Source of the DNA: Desarmillaria ectypa
Taxonomy: Eukaryota > Basidiomycota > Agaricomycetes > Agaricales > Physalacriaceae
DNA: 64,000 bases
Direction: 5' to 3'
NCBI GenBank assembly: GCA_030407005.1
Contig: JAUDYN010000004.1
Coordinates: 2,604,001-2,668,000 of the forward strand
Shown: piece after piece, positions 1-14,500 of the stretch
Position numbering within the stretch: the stretch's first letter is position 1
Layout: the number at the start of each line of letters is the position of its first letter
The notes under the pieces: model-generated
The model's input: only the letters and a program-made list of their open reading frames with translations
What the model was told of the DNA's origin: nothing
Database searches by the model: none
Position numbers and translations under genes: made by a program

Positions 1-1211
1 CCGACACAGCACCTCATCACCGCAAAGGTCATTGCATTAAGGTTTCAGTTAGCTGATCTTCTAGAAGAAGAGGAGGAATGGAGTTGTGCAGCGCGCGTTT
101 TGATGAGTGTATACAACGAGAGTGGGCAAAGGTGTGTATGCGAATTCGAGTCACTGAATGTTGCCTTATTTCTTTAAGATCATTCACAGACAGCGATAGG
201 CTTAGCGGATATGTTCGCATCGTGCGCCTCCTGCTCGAAGAAGAAGATTCAGTGCAGGCAGAAACGTACTTCAATCGGGCGCAATTAGTCGTGCATTCTA
301 CGAACGACAAGGAAACCCTTCTTCAGTTCAAGTTGTGCCAAGCAAGAATAAGCGATTATGGTCGCAAGTTTTTGGAAGCTGCCAGCCGTTATCACGAATT
401 GAGTTATGTGGGAGAGATTGATGAGGACGAAAGACGACAGATGCTGTAAGTTCTTTTGGTTCATGCCCTTGAGACTATGCCTCACTTCATTCAAGGGTAG
501 CAGCAGTAACATGTGCTGTACTTGCACCTGCAGGTCCCAATCGCTCCCGTGTTTTGGCATCACTATATCGCGATGAGCGTACCTCCGAACTACCTACGTA
601 TAATATCCTGTCTAAAATGTTCCTCGATCACATCCTTCGTCCTGCCGAAGTCAAAGAATTTGAGGGTACCCTAAAACCGCACCAACTTGCCAAAATTGCC
701 ATATCATCGAACGACCGTCTAGCTTCTTCAAGTCACGACGATATCGATGACACAGCGACAAGTAGCCGCACTGGCCCGTCGACAGTTTTAGATCGCGCGG
801 TAATGGAGCACAATGTGCTAGCAAGTTCGAAGATATACAACAATATTACTTTCCGAGGTTTAGGCGCATTGCTTGATCTCACACCCGGTGCCGCCGAGAA
901 TATGGCTCGAAAGATGATAGAACAGGGACGGCTACGTGGATCCATTGACCAAGTCGATAAACTCATTTGGTTTGAAGGCAACCGCGAGGAAGATGACGCC
1001 CAAGGGAAAGCTGGCGGTCTCGGAGATGTGGAAGAAGCGGAGGACACTGGGGCCCCTTTTACGAAGCGGTGGGACACGCAGATACGGCTCACGGCAGCAA
1101 ACGTAAGTGACAACGTTCTAGATCGAGCTCGCCTAAAGCGTCTTCTTGCAGGTTGAGTCCATTGTGCAACACTTGACAGACAAAGGCCTTATTAAGGTTC
1201 GGGTGGCCTGA
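1..1211 (+). CDS. CSN4: COP9 signalosome subunit 4, 5' partial
   Basis: This is a scaffold subunit of the COP9 signalosome, the complex that removes Nedd8 from cullins. The frame is open from base 1, so the N-terminal part lies outside the window. Visible exons encode an alpha-helical repeat region and then a PCI domain. The most diagnostic stretch, around 800-980, reads KIYNNITFRGLGALL and continues with the winged-helix signature GRLRGSIDQVDKLIWFEG, as in CSN4 proteins. I place introns at about 130-178, 448-533 and 1104-1151. The last one (GTAAGT to TTGCAG) joins a final exon encoding VESIVQHLTDKGLIKVRVA, the expected C-terminal helix, and ends at TGA 1209-1211. Without that splice the frame would end in an unrelated tail. 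CSN4 is favoured over proteasome or eIF3 PCI proteins because of the NNITF and IDQVD motifs. Confidence 0.9.
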
Positions 1212-1451
1212 AATCCTAGTTCTTGCCCTATTCGTACGAGCAGCATCTTGCCTTTCTCGAGTGTATATCTACCCTCTTCCTCACTTTCTGTTGGAAATAA
1301 GGGTCGTCCAACACGCTGTTCACTCAATGTCCAACTGTATCATCTACCTGTTTCGATAAACGGACCAGTTGATCCCGTATTATTTCTGCGTGTCGTGAAT
1401 TTAATGCTGCAATGAGATAAAATCCTCCGTGATATACATAAGTCGATGTAT

Positions 1452-4400
1452 TCAATCTTTTTTTCGCTTTTTGGCCCGTTCGCGTTTCGTCTCCAGCTCA
1501 TGCCATTCTCCTTCAAGATTAGCAAGACTAATGGAAAAAATCAGCCAAAAACATCACAAAACGACTTAATCTGGCGTACCCGTGAGGTCGCTCTGCTTCG
1601 GGTCGTTCAGATTTGAAGTATGGTGCATCCATTGCCTGAACTGCAGAAGCACGCTTGGACGGATCATAAGCTAGGAGCTGCTCGGCAAGGTCAAGCGCAG
1701 CAGGAGACATCCATCTGTAAGCTATCAGCCTACACCGTATACATGACGGGAAAAACGACGCTTACTTCTGGAACAATTCGCGGAAGCGATTGACAACAGG
1801 ATCTTTGGGCTTAACAAGTTCGAACCATGGCAGGTTTATTATGTCTGGCCATCTGTCTTGTGTAGGGGTACCAAGAATACGATAGATAACGTCCAATTGA
1901 TGTATTTCGTCGTTCCCTTGGAACACGGGTTTTTTCGTGAAAAGCTCCAGCATAATGCATCTGAAGAAATAGTAAGTAGTCGTGACGGGGAGATGAGTCG
2001 ATCAGCACTTACCCGGCACTCCACATATCAACCTCAGGACCATACACCGTCGCACCAAACAAAAGCTCCGGTGGACGGTACCAAAGCGTTATCACGCGAT
2101 TGGTGTAATCCGTCCGCCGTCGTTTTTGATAAAATCTCGCCAGTCCAAAATCGGCTAACTTCAACTCACCACGGTTATTAATGAGGATATTGGACCCTTT
2201 GATGTCACGGTGGATTACCCCCTTATGATGGAGGTAGGATAATCCAGCTAGCATCTGGTGACAGAGCGATTTGAGATGAGCATCAGAGAATGAGAACTGG
2301 GACTGAGATAGGATGCCCGTTAGATCGTGGTCCATATATTCGAATACCATGTACACCGCGCCTAAATGACAGATTGTTGAACAAAGCGAACATACGTGCA
2401 GAGAAGGCTGTTACTCACCACTAGAGACGAGAATCTCATAAAGTCGAACAACGTTGGCGTGTCGTAAAGATTGCAGCAACTTGATTTCTCGCATTGCTGT
2501 GACAGGAAAACCATCTTTTTCCGACTCCATGCGAATTCGCTTCAGAGCAACATGCACGCCAGTTTGTACGTTTTGGGCTTTGTAGACTTTTCCAAACGTA
2601 CCCTCACCAACTTGGCTGACGATATTGTATGATCCATCACGAGAAGAACCGGCCAATGGTTTGTCTGAATCGACACCAAATTGCTCTTCATCGACCGGAG
2701 GTGTTGACGGCTTACTAGCGAGCTCGGCCTCGGCAGTGTGCGGGTCTTCTCGTCTAATCCGGGGATCAACAGATGACCGCGACAGCTGCGGCGGCGGTGG
2801 AGATGGTGGGTCGGACGGTCTCGAATGATGACTTCGACTTCGGTGCCGGTCGGGTTCTTCCACAGGACTGGGACCATCTCCTTGAGGTGTGCGTATAGAC
2901 GCGTCATCGTTCACGATCCTTAGTGCAGAAGACTGCTTTTCATGAGATGATTCTTGTGACCGCGGTGCAACAAGGACATTGGGACTGACATCCATGTCTT
3001 CATCATCTCTAGGAAAGAATCTCTTCAGCGAAGAACTCTTTTGTCCTACTGGCTTGAAGCCCGCGCTCTTTGGTGGAATCAATCTAGGAGCAACAGATGG
3101 GGGGGGATCGATAGTGGGAAGCTCGACGAAATGCGGTGGTGCCGGTCGGTCAGTAATTATAGGTCGTTGCGGCAGGGTTGAGGGAAGGAAAGTTGGAAGA
3201 GAGCTTGGGGGCGGCATATCGTCGGCACTTTCGTATCCATGACGCTGGATTGCAAGGATTAGAAAGAAACTAGGGAAGAGAGATAGTTGTACCTTGGAAC
3301 CATTGTGAACACGAGTTCCATTCCGTCGAGAATCACGTTTGTTATGACCTTTCTTGGATGAATCTGATTGTGAGAGAGAGACACGGGTGGAAGCCGTTGG
3401 AAGACGATGCACTGCGCGTGGATGCTCTACAGGGCTTCGGCTGACGCTCCTATCAGAACTCCGACTTGATACAGATGACAAACTTCTTTGTCGTTTCTGT
3501 TTACGAGTGCCGCGACGAGGGGAGGCGGGGGACTCGAAATGATCTTTTTCTGACCGACGCTCACTTGGAGTACGACTTCGTTTGACAGGGCTAGAATCTT
3601 GTCGCAAGCGTTTCGGTGGCGGCGACATTGAACGAGATCTACTTCGACCCCCACGAGACGAATAGTGTGAGCGCAGCGAGTCTGAGGAGTAAGATCGATT
3701 ATGACGGTTAGTCTTGGTGTCAGTCGAATGATATTTGGTCCGCTTGGTCCAGCTAAAAGAAAACAACATGAGGTGGGATTAGCAGGGAAAAGCAGTGAGG
3801 CGGCTAACGAACTTGTTAAAGTCACTGTCATCTATATTGTGCTTCTCTGCACTACGCTTGGATTTCGTGTGGTTATGACTCTTCCTGCTACTGCTCTTAA
3901 CGTTTTTATGCGACAACTGTGAGGTGCCATTGCGGATACTGCCGTTCTGAGCCCGTGAGCTTTCTTCGTCATGAGACGATTTCCAGCTCGGCGCTGGTTC
4001 CCATTTGCGATCCTCGCTGGGGCCTTCCAAGGCAGGGTAGCTATGCTTTGAATGGTCGTCCCAGCTTGACCCGCCACTTTCACGAGCTCGTGAGCCCCAC
4101 CCGGAATCAGGTTCCCATGATTTGCCACTTGTTTCTCGTCGACGGTCCCTCTGCCACCGGCCAGTCTCCTCAACGACACGTTCCGTGGCCTGTGTCCGCT
4201 GCACCCTGTCCTGAGGATGGTTGGAACGACCGCGCCGACCGTCGTCCTGCGGCCATGACTCGTAAGAAGTGCTCCGATCTTCATACCCAGACGAGTGTGT
4301 TTTCCACGACGGTTCAACAAAGTCTTCATACCGTTGCTCCCACTGCTCGCGAGACATCGAGGAATAACGAGGTGTATCAGTGCCTGCGCGAGACGCCCAA

Positions 4401-4744
4401 TTGCCAGTATCTCTGGAACCAATCAATTCGTAGTCATCTATGGCCCCACGACGGTATCCGTCACTCGAAGATGCGTAGCTGTAACGCTCCTCGGCCACTG
4501 GTAGCCATGGATCAGCATCTACTTTTCTTGACGAAGAGGATTCCCTGTTCATATCGTAATATGCCCTGCTTGACGAGGCTGACGAAGAAGAGTAATTGTC
4601 GGAGTGGTGGGAAGAATTGTGATGACGAGACCGCGGATAGGATTCTGGCTGTGGCTCATCCGGTCTTGGAAGTAAAAGGGCGGTTTCTTCGTCCTGCGCG
4701 TGTCCTCGTCGCCGCTTATGGGGTCGACCATGCTGGGACGGCAT
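1452..4744 (-). CDS. CTK1: CTD kinase catalytic subunit, CTK1/CDK12-like, with RS-rich N-terminus
   Basis: This is a cyclin-dependent kinase expected to phosphorylate the RNA polymerase II C-terminal domain during elongation. Roughly the first 600 residues are disordered and rich in Ser, Arg, Asp and Pro, including RS-type stretches. The kinase domain follows: Gly loop [11 protein letters not shown], catalytic Lys in [15 protein letters not shown]-like helix [29 protein letters not shown], and the activation segment [17 protein letters not shown]. The last intron, read on the minus strand, runs from GTACGCC to a CATTAG acceptor near 1530. It yields a C-terminus [20 protein letters not shown] ending at 1452, typical of the CTK1/CDK12 C-terminal extension. 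The start at 4744 is the first ATG of the open N-terminal exon ([13 protein letters not shown]). BUR1/CDK9 is the main alternative. The long RS region and the EGEWHE tail favour CTK1/CDK12. Confidence 0.88.
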
Positions 4745-5271
4745 TGTGTAAGCTGCTTATATTGTACTTGACAATGAAATGAAGCGTGACGTGTCCCTAT
4801 GTTAAAAAATTAGACGTCGTGTCATCGGTGGGCGCGTTCAGACTGACTGAAAATGAACCGGACTTGAAAGCTGTGACAAAGGGTCGTTTACGGGTATTTT
4901 CAGAGCGAGCAGTCGATGTACTGTGCAGTAATAGGCAAGGGGAGACAACGAATGAACAGCAGGAGACAATGAGACAGTAAGCAGCAGAAATACTGTTGGA
5001 CGAGATAGCGACTTACATAACAAAGAATAGAAAACATTCGTTGCGTCCAGGGAGAACCGTGAACGTCGTCAATGCCGTCTGTTAAATAAAACAACGTCGG
5101 AACCAGGGCCAGCCGGAATTGTCGAAGCTTGAACCGTTCAAGAGTATTCAAGTTCAAGTGTTAGGTCAGCCATGTGGCTACGTAAATTCCATGCTAAAAA
5201 TGTATATTATATTTGTATGTTACAATATCCTACAACACATCATGTTTTCCTACTACCAAAAACTTCCTGGT
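4745..5271. other. Intergenic region between the kinase and WD40 genes
   Basis: These 527 bases lie upstream of the kinase start and downstream of the WD40 gene stop. They should hold the kinase promoter and the WD40 3' untranslated region. Only short open frames without family features are present. I see no RNA gene or repeat. Confidence 0.5.
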
Positions 5272-7144
5272 CTACTGGCTACGACAAGGAATCACATCCG
5301 AATCCCCGTCAACAGAAACGCGGACCTGACCAGCTTCATATAGCTGCATCAACGCCGCCATATCAACACTTCGAATGCTTCGAATAGACCTGCTCCGCTG
5401 GTTTCTCTCAATGATGGTCTCAGCATCGCCCATTCGAGAGAAAATGCTTTCCTTGTCGGTGGGCGCAAACAACTGGGCATGATTTATAGGACCAAATATG
5501 TAGATGAAAATTGGTGTGGACTGACCTTTACGGTAGTATCAATTCCACTCACGGCGACAAGAGGGAGATGTGGATGTCCCTCAATAACGTTGACCACACT
5601 ACCGTCGCCTTCATAAATACCATGAAGATTCCCACTTTCCTTGTTCCACAGAAAGAAATTACCATCATCGGACCCAACTGTAACATATTCGTCACTCGGT
5701 CCGAGAAAGTTGACTGTTTAATGAATATAAGAGTATATGGGTCGACACCACCGACGTACCATCCTTGACTGTATCAACATTCCGAGCGCCAACGTACTTT
5801 TGTATTGGCATAATGGTCGGGGCGTCTTTTTCCTCCTCGGGCTCTCCCAGGGCTGAGTAGCGATACACGACGTCCCCGCTGTAAGCTATAAGGTCTCATC
5901 AAGGATATGCTAATGAGATAGTGACCACTATCCACCTACCCAAGATTACCTATTACAAGTCATAGTAAGCAAGATACCACACCTTTAAAAGACAACGCAT
6001 GTACTTCGTCACCAGCATGGGAGGACATGCGCGCCCCAGTGATATGCTGCCGTCGAGGCCGACTGTCTGCCTCGTCAGTGGGCTCAGGACGCCCAAATCG
6101 TCTGACGCAGGTTGTCAGATCTGTGGAGAAGATACTCGATGGCTGGCTTGTTGTCCGAAGATGACGCCGGTCAAAAAGGTATCCCTGTTGAACAGAAGCG
6201 GTTACAACTAGATAGGGGACCAATGAGGGTACCAGACGAACATAAGCTGAGTCTCCAGCGACAACAAATTGATATGGCGTAAGGGGAGACATGGTTAAGG
6301 AGGTCAATTCAAAGTCGACTTGCACCAGAGGAGCTGGGCATCCGGTACGGCATGAATGAGATGTTCGAAGGTCGTGTTGACGAACAGTTCCATCCTGTGT
6401 GCCAACATAGGGTCATGCAGAATCTGAAGGCCAGAACAACGTACTTCGGACACCGTCAGGAAAACATCAGGACTGTCCTCTGTGACAATCCTCTTAACGC
6501 GATCCTCATGACAACGTAGCGTATACGTCGGAGTTTCAGAATACCTCCCTTCACACCCTCGCACCGATGGTCCGTGCACTTCCCCGATATCAAACACGAG
6601 AACTTGCTTATCACCTGCGACCGTAGCTCTGATTTGAGAGGTGAGAATACCATTGTCAAAAGGCCGAGCGAGGCTGCGTACATTCGGGAAGAATGAGGGA
6701 GCATACGCGCATTGAAGATATTGGCTCGATGGCCAGTGTGTATCACGGCGCAACACACGAAAGGATACTCGGCGTCACTCTCAGTGGAATCCATTTTCCA
6801 TATTCGAACGCTATCGTCCTCGGTCAAAGATCTGTTTATATGCAATGAGACAAGCAACATACGTTGTATCGTCCCCACCACTGAGGAGAAGTTCGCCGTC
6901 ATGGGCCCAACTAAGGGCATTCACACATCTTCTCTCAGAGGGATGTCAGTCGGCAGAACAGTAGTGCAGAGAAGGGCATGTACCCGGTGTGGCCCTCAGT
7001 TCTCTCGTCACCGAGTACGTTTACTCGATCCAGCGGTCGTCGAAAGAGACTGGCCAGACAATCATTCCTGAAACAACTCGAGCGTGTTAACGAAGGGAGA
7101 TTTTGGGTCAACGTCAATGGTAGTCCCGCTGCATGCGATATCAT
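5272..7144 (-). CDS. DCAF/WDTC1-like WD40-repeat protein
   Basis: This is a WD40 beta-propeller protein resembling substrate receptors of CUL4-DDB1 ubiquitin ligases (the DCAF8/WDTC1 group). The first exon encodes a basic N-terminus with FRRPLDRVNVLGDERTEGHTG and is spliced to CVNALSWAHDGELLLSGGDD, giving the first repeat. Further repeats follow: SVRIWKMDS, GHRANIFNARMLP, GDKQVLVFDIGEV, LRCHEDRVKRIV, and near the end DDGNFFLWNKESGNLHGIYEGD. The C-terminal exon runs VEGHPHLPLVAVSGIDTTVK into LFAPTDKESIFSRMGDA and stops at 5272. The GHxGCVNALSW start, the HxxRVKRI strand and the late VEGHPxLPxxAxSGID repeat are the pattern I associate with DCAF6/DCAF8/WDTC1. It shows no TPR array that I can recognise, unlike full WDTC1, so I give no symbol. 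At least seven introns are needed. Confidence 0.8.
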
Positions 7145-7428
7145 CTCTAAGTTAGAGCTCCCGCATGGAGAGACTCAGAAAGGTAGTAGTTGATCAAGTT
7201 TGTTTAGCTGGGTTAATGAACGTCAACACGTCGGTCAAATTTTTGTCAAGATCAGAGATGAATCGATGATATTCGAATACTCAGTACGGTAGCACTTGGA
7301 ATGACGGAATGATATTATACTCAGGACGAAACGACTCTATCATTAATCTTACACCGACTACGTAACTTGTCTGTCCACGAAAGTTGTCAGGAAAATAGCA
7401 GAATGACGAGGAGCCGGAGTCGATATGC
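7145..7428. other. Intergenic region between the WD40 and protease genes
   Basis: This holds the promoter side of the WD40 gene and the 3' untranslated region of the protease gene. I see no other supported feature. Confidence 0.4.
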
Positions 7429-8967
<1,539 letters not shown>

Positions 8968-9090
8968 GGTGGTAAAGAGACAACTGAAGCCTGGCAACCC
9001 AGGTCAACGTCACCGCAGTTTGCCGAGGGGACCACCGCAATCACGGCATTTGCCGGTAGTACACTTTCAGATACTTTCCACTGTCACGCA
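8968..9090. promoter_or_regulatory. Divergent promoter shared by protease and bromodomain genes
   Basis: Only 123 bp separate the two start codons, which point away from each other. Both promoters and both 5' untranslated regions must fit here or extend into neighbouring coding sequence. No TATA box is obvious. Confidence 0.5.
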
Positions 9091-11232
9091 ATGAGTACTC
9101 GTCGCAGGTCTCATGCCACTTCAGTCGACATGAACCATCTCTCAAAACTAGATCGTCTTATTATGACCCAAGCAGTTTGGGAAATTGGTACAGAATGGAC
9201 TGCCATCGCAAAACTTCTTTCCAAACACCCTCTTCTTTCACACCCAAAGTCTTTCTTCACTGCACAAGTCAGTATACTCCTTGCTGTTGTTAAGTCAACA
9301 GATGAGGCTAAATTCTCTGGTCATATCAGTCGTGTGCAGTAATGTACAATTCTCTTATAAAGGAAGCCGAACTTGACATGTAAGGTTAGATTATTTGACG
9401 TGCTTACGCGTTGTTAACATCTATTCAGCTCGCAAGAAAATAATGAACCTAGAGGTTCCTAGTTCTCCTTCTCGCGATGAAGGATTGCTAAACAGATTGT
9501 AGCGGACGTGAATCTCAAGTTGGCGAAACATCAATACCTTGCTCGATACCAGGAGCTACGAGATGACATCTCAGCCGAAGAAGTAAAGTTCAAGTAAATC
9601 ATAACACACTCTTCCTCCACCCGTCAATGACAAGCTACCAGGAAAGTTCTTGCCGAAATTGAGGAAATACGGTCAGGCTTATGGGATGACAAGATTCGAG
9701 CTGACATTTCTGGAACCCATGGCGAGGAGGTAAATGAGACGTTTTTATCTCAGATTGTTCCTCAAACGTTGTAGGTTGCACCAATATCCGAAACAATCGT
9801 GGAAGAGACACCTGTCCCAGAGCTCGATGGAACTATGTCCACTACGACCGCTCTCCCAACGGTATTGTCCGACGTTCTATTATGTCGTGTCATTGTATCG
9901 ATACTTTTATATAGGAAATGGATACGCCGGTGGGAGACAACACCACATCTCTGGAAGTCCTTCCTGTATCAACCGACGGTGATGTTTCAGATGCACCTCA
10001 ACGAGAGAACTCATCGAAGTCAGTGCTTATGCCCTTCTTATCGTATTCTTCATAAAGTTTTTGCACAGGCTTCTTCAAGAGGTTACGGAAACTCCACCTC
10101 ATGACCTAACGTCACTCTCAGAAGAATCGGCGGAGCCTGATGTGGTGCAGGTTGCAGAAGTTTCTCATCAACCTGTCGAAGGATACGAATCGGAACTGCA
10201 TTCGCCGCCCGAAGTTCTAGATGTTAATATGACGGGGGAGCCTGAAGATACTCCCAAAGCTGCAGACCTCGACGAAGACGGTTCGACATCGGGAGACGAG
10301 CCATTACAAGCAACGCGCAGTAATACAATAGATCTCATCAGCATTCCCTTCTATCTGACCGGACTTTATTAGAATCAACACGTCGACGGCGACCGTCCGG
10401 TACCACAATCACACAAACCAAGACCGTCAAAGGCCGACGTCAGCGACGTGGAACCTCTGTTCCCGAAGACGGTGACACATTGCCTGAAGCAGACGTTGAA
10501 ATGGTAGCGACCCCTCAAGAATATCACGCCGACTCTCCCAGTGCTGATATTGTCACAACGAGGCGGAGTAGGCTTATCCTCTCTATCTGTAGACGTACAC
10601 TCCCTCATTGCCAAGAACAAGGTAAACGAAAAGCGTCTAATCCGGAACCAAGCGATGGGCTGCGTGACAAGAAGCGCTTGCGAGAACCTTCAGAACCAGC
10701 GGACGACGATGAACCCGGTACGGCATCAACTTCTCCAGGCGTCTGGTAGTGTTTCAAATAATTAACTCCCTAGGCCCTTCTGGTGCTCGAACGCGTCGCC
10801 GCGGAGACCGCACGGAAGAACAGGTAGCCCTCAAGCGATTCCAAAACGTCATTGGGATGTTGCACTCCCAAATCTCTCAGCACCGTAGTGGCAATATTTT
10901 TCATAACCCTATCAAAGCCTCCGAAGCTCCTGATTACCGCGATATCGTCAAACGGCCCATGGACTTGAAAACTATCAAGACCAGAATCAAGGACGGTGTC
11001 ATTTCCAACTCTTTGGAGTATCAAAGGGATATATATCTCATGTTTGCCAATGCAATGATGTACAATCGACCTGGCTCAGATATATATTCCATGACAGAGG
11101 ATGTAAGTGGTGTTATATCAGTCTTAGCGATGCTGACTTACAGCCGACTTGTAGATGATGTATGAAAGTGAGGTTATGATCAATACACATAGGCAAACTG
11201 AGGGGTACCTAAGTAATAGGAAAACGCACTAA
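9091..11232 (+). CDS. BRD8/Bdc1-like bromodomain protein, probable NuA4 subunit
   Basis: This protein is likely an accessory subunit of the NuA4 histone acetyltransferase, reading acetylated histone tails. The N-terminus reads MNHLSKLDRLIMTQAVWE, then GTEWTAIAKLLSKHPLL and PKSFFTAQ, the conserved start of BRD8 and fission-yeast Bdc1 proteins. A poorly conserved acidic, Pro/Thr/Ser-rich middle follows, spread over several small exons. The C-terminal bromodomain (about 10800-11170) contains FHNPIKASEAPDYRDIVKRP, MDLKTIKTRI, YMFANAMMYN-like residues and a final helix. An intron from GTAAGTG to TTGTAG (about 11101-11156) joins MMYESEVMINTHRQTEGYL, which ends at TAA 11230-11232 and matches the usual INTFRQTEG tail. 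The middle exons are approximate. A BET protein is unlikely, because there is one bromodomain and no ET domain. Confidence 0.8.
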
Positions 11233-11589
11233 ATATTGTACCACGCTGAAATTGATCAATTTGTACGCTGAAGTACTATTACTGCTACCAGGTAGTCAGT
11301 AGCTGGGCGTCAACGCAGGGACGTCCATGCCGTGACTAAGAAACATGCGATGAGAATATAGTTGTTAGTTTGCCCACCCGGAATTTCATGATGTCTTGAG
11401 ATTCGTTTGTCCAGGGAAAGTATGAGGTAAGCAACACCATTGACCTGTAAGCTATCATACCCAGGCCCCTTGACTTACGATGCATGGGATCCACGCTTCC
11501 GGACACAGACAGCAGAAAATGATAGAAACCAGACAATATGATATAATACAGATTGACAATTATTACTTGTACAGAATTATGTTATACTG
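11233..11589. other. Convergent 3' region between bromodomain gene and TRA1
   Basis: These 357 bases are flanked by the stop codons of two genes that face each other. They should hold both 3' untranslated regions. The sequence is A+T-rich near 11500-11590. No ORF or RNA gene can be supported. Confidence 0.45.
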
Positions 11590-14500
11590 TTAGTACCAAG
11601 GAGAGTAAAGTTCTCCCATTTTTGATAATTGAACGGGGTTTGTAGCGGTGGCAATTAAATTAATGACAGTCTGCATCACTGGAACTTGGAGAGGGACACC
11701 CTGGAGAGCCTGCAGAAATGAGGACAGGATCATAAAGACACAAAAACTACTCACCTGTTCGCGTTCAATCTTACATGCAAACACTTCTGCGCGTTTGACG
11801 ATGGTTTTGACATTATCTGTGACCGATTGTGTCTGCTGCGGATTCCAATGCTTTCCAGTACCGCGCATCCAGACAAGAACTTCATCGCGAACATACAGGT
11901 AAAGCTGTGGTTCCAACTCATACTACAAGATTTATGAGCATGAGAGCACCAGATAACCTTCCATTAGAACGACATACCTCTGGCTCCGTAAGGCAACGTC
12001 CCATGGCCATCAGACTAGTTGCGAGAATACCCTCCATGAAAATAGGTGACATGAAGTGTTGCATATTTGGGGTCAGACGGAAAGGGACCACGTCGCTTGT
12101 TGCAAACTGTGGATGGCTGCTAGTCATAGCTATAGTTCGGTGGTCAGAGGGATGGATAGAACAACATTGATCAACACGAACAAGGTAGGAGTTCTGTCAT
12201 CGCAATTTGACCCGTCGAACGAGATATGTAGAAGCGAGATGGCAATCGCCCGCCAACGCAGAGCAAATAAGTCATGAAACTACAGGCAGCGACTTGTAGT
12301 GCAAATTGCTTTCGCATCCGCCATAATTCGCTGGGCCCATCCATGGTGCGAATCATGTACTGTCAAAGGGCGTTTAGAGATAAGCTATAGCTTTGGAAGT
12401 AATGGTATTACCCGAGTGATGATATCTTCTGGAACCATCTTGGCAGTAATCTCGTCGAAAATGAGTTTCTTTAGGGTAAGATACTCCGGCTTAAGGACCT
12501 AAACGCAACTCGGTACACACATTCAAAGACTTCGTAATACATACCTGCCCCGTTTGCTTGGCTTCGCGCAGTATCCTTCTAACTTTCTCGCCGCTATACA
12601 ATATAGGATCTTCACGGGATATGCCAGTCGCCTCGCAGTGAAGGTCGTAGATATCGCCGAAGGATACGTACGAGGCATCCATGTGATATAGCCTGAAGCT
12701 GGCACTGCACAATACGGCGGTGGGCAGATGGAAAGCCAAATTTCTCTTCCTAGTCTCCTTCTTCCGCGCCAAAACACTAACATTCCAGATGATTACGTGA
12801 TTGCTTCCCATGGATAGAAAAGACGTACCCGTTAAAGGTGCGACATAACTGCATTATTCGTTCTTCCCGACGACTGTGACGGAAGGGAGGCTGCTGGGCA
12901 CAAAATGAGACACTAGAGTTGTCGCTTCCAATCATTGTGATACGCTTGGAACATAGACCATGAGTACGCCAATTCTCGAATTTCGGTGAGAACTTTAAGA
13001 TCTTGACAAAATTTTGATTGTTATCCTTCTCCTGTAGGAACGTCAGAAAACGAACATATCAGTACTTGTCATGTATACCTCGGTATACTGTCCCGGTATT
13101 TCAATCTCATCAACCCTGCTATACTGGAATTCGGTCAAGTAGTGGCTCAGAATGTCAAGAGTCTGGAAACGTGGTCGAGCATCAAGAATTTTTTCGTATC
13201 TGTCTCGCCACAACTGCAGCCGGCGGATGTACTCGTAGAGGGTGAGCTTTGTGTTGACAAAATCTTCTTCGTAGTCCTTCTGTGTCATCGGTGAGCATAA
13301 CAACCGTTTTTCACATAAAGTATGCTTGCCTTCGCGCGTCCTGGCATGTTCTGAGCGATTTTTTGCAACGTTTGGGTCGTTTGTGCTGGCAATTCGACGT
13401 CTTCGTTTGTTGAGTTCATGCGCACGAGATAATGCTGGACAAAAACTCCAGGTCTTTGTCAGGAACTGAGACATGATAAGAATTTACCTGGGAACCATCT
13501 TGAAGGAGTAAACAAATGTGCCTATAGATGTCTTCCTCATTTGAAGGTTTAAACCTTGAAATCATCTGATCGAGCATCGTTTCGAGGCTTAGGAGAAGAA
13601 GAGGGAACGCTGCTTTGAGAATCTGTACTATTTCCTCTACGTACTCCCAAGCTTGAGTTTCATGAGTACGACAGTTATAGCTGTCAAGAAAGGATCTCTT
13701 ACGTGATGGTGGTCGCTGCGGTTCGGATGTAGGATTGCCTTCGTTTTGCTGCTGCTGCGGTGCATTTACGGGAGCGGGATGTGTGTCATTGTTGGTTTGC
13801 CCTACGACGGCGCCCGTGGGGATGGCCTGTCCTGCCACCGCAGCTGCGCGCAAGGCTGCTGCTTTCCTACCGGCTTGCATTTCTTCGCGTGTAGTCCTGA
13901 GATGGAAGAAAAGTGCCTAATATCGTTTTGAATATTTCTTTCTTTCAATAATCTGAGAGAAACATACCTGCGGGTAATGCCTCGCTAGATTGAGAAGCAG
14001 ATATCGCGCTTGTTTGACCTCTCGAAGAGAAATGGATTGACACAATTGCGGAATAAGGGTTATCCAAAACCAAAACGAAGCGTCCCCTTTATAGGTGTCG
14101 AAGGCTCGTGAAATCGTGAAAGTGTTGTCATCTAAACTCAAGAGCCACAGAACCCGTCCCAATAGAGGTCGAGCTTTCCCGCTTTTATAAAGCCCTGCGG
14201 CTTGAAGATAGCAGCTCACAGCGTTCGCGGCGCACGATAAATCTTGCTGATTCGATTCCTTGAACATTCTGTCATTCCACCGTCCCCACTCCGCCCAAGA
14301 TTTGGCTTGGTTCATATCCATCTGCACAGCCTGCCCAAAAGCGATATTTGCGTCTTCCCTCCGATTGAACCTTGCGTAGAAAAGGCCCTTGAGGGTGAAA
14401 AATTCGGCCTTCTGAGCATTGGAGAAATAATGCAGATTTGTATTATTGATCACTTCTAGGCCTGCTTGAAGATCGCCAGGCTTTTGGTAGTAGCAGCGGG

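Noticed and set aside
3919..4782. 287-codon + strand frame opposite the kinase N-terminus
   Set aside because: It is antisense to the RS-rich kinase exon. The long frame arises from biased codon composition, and the kinase frame has the conserved continuation.
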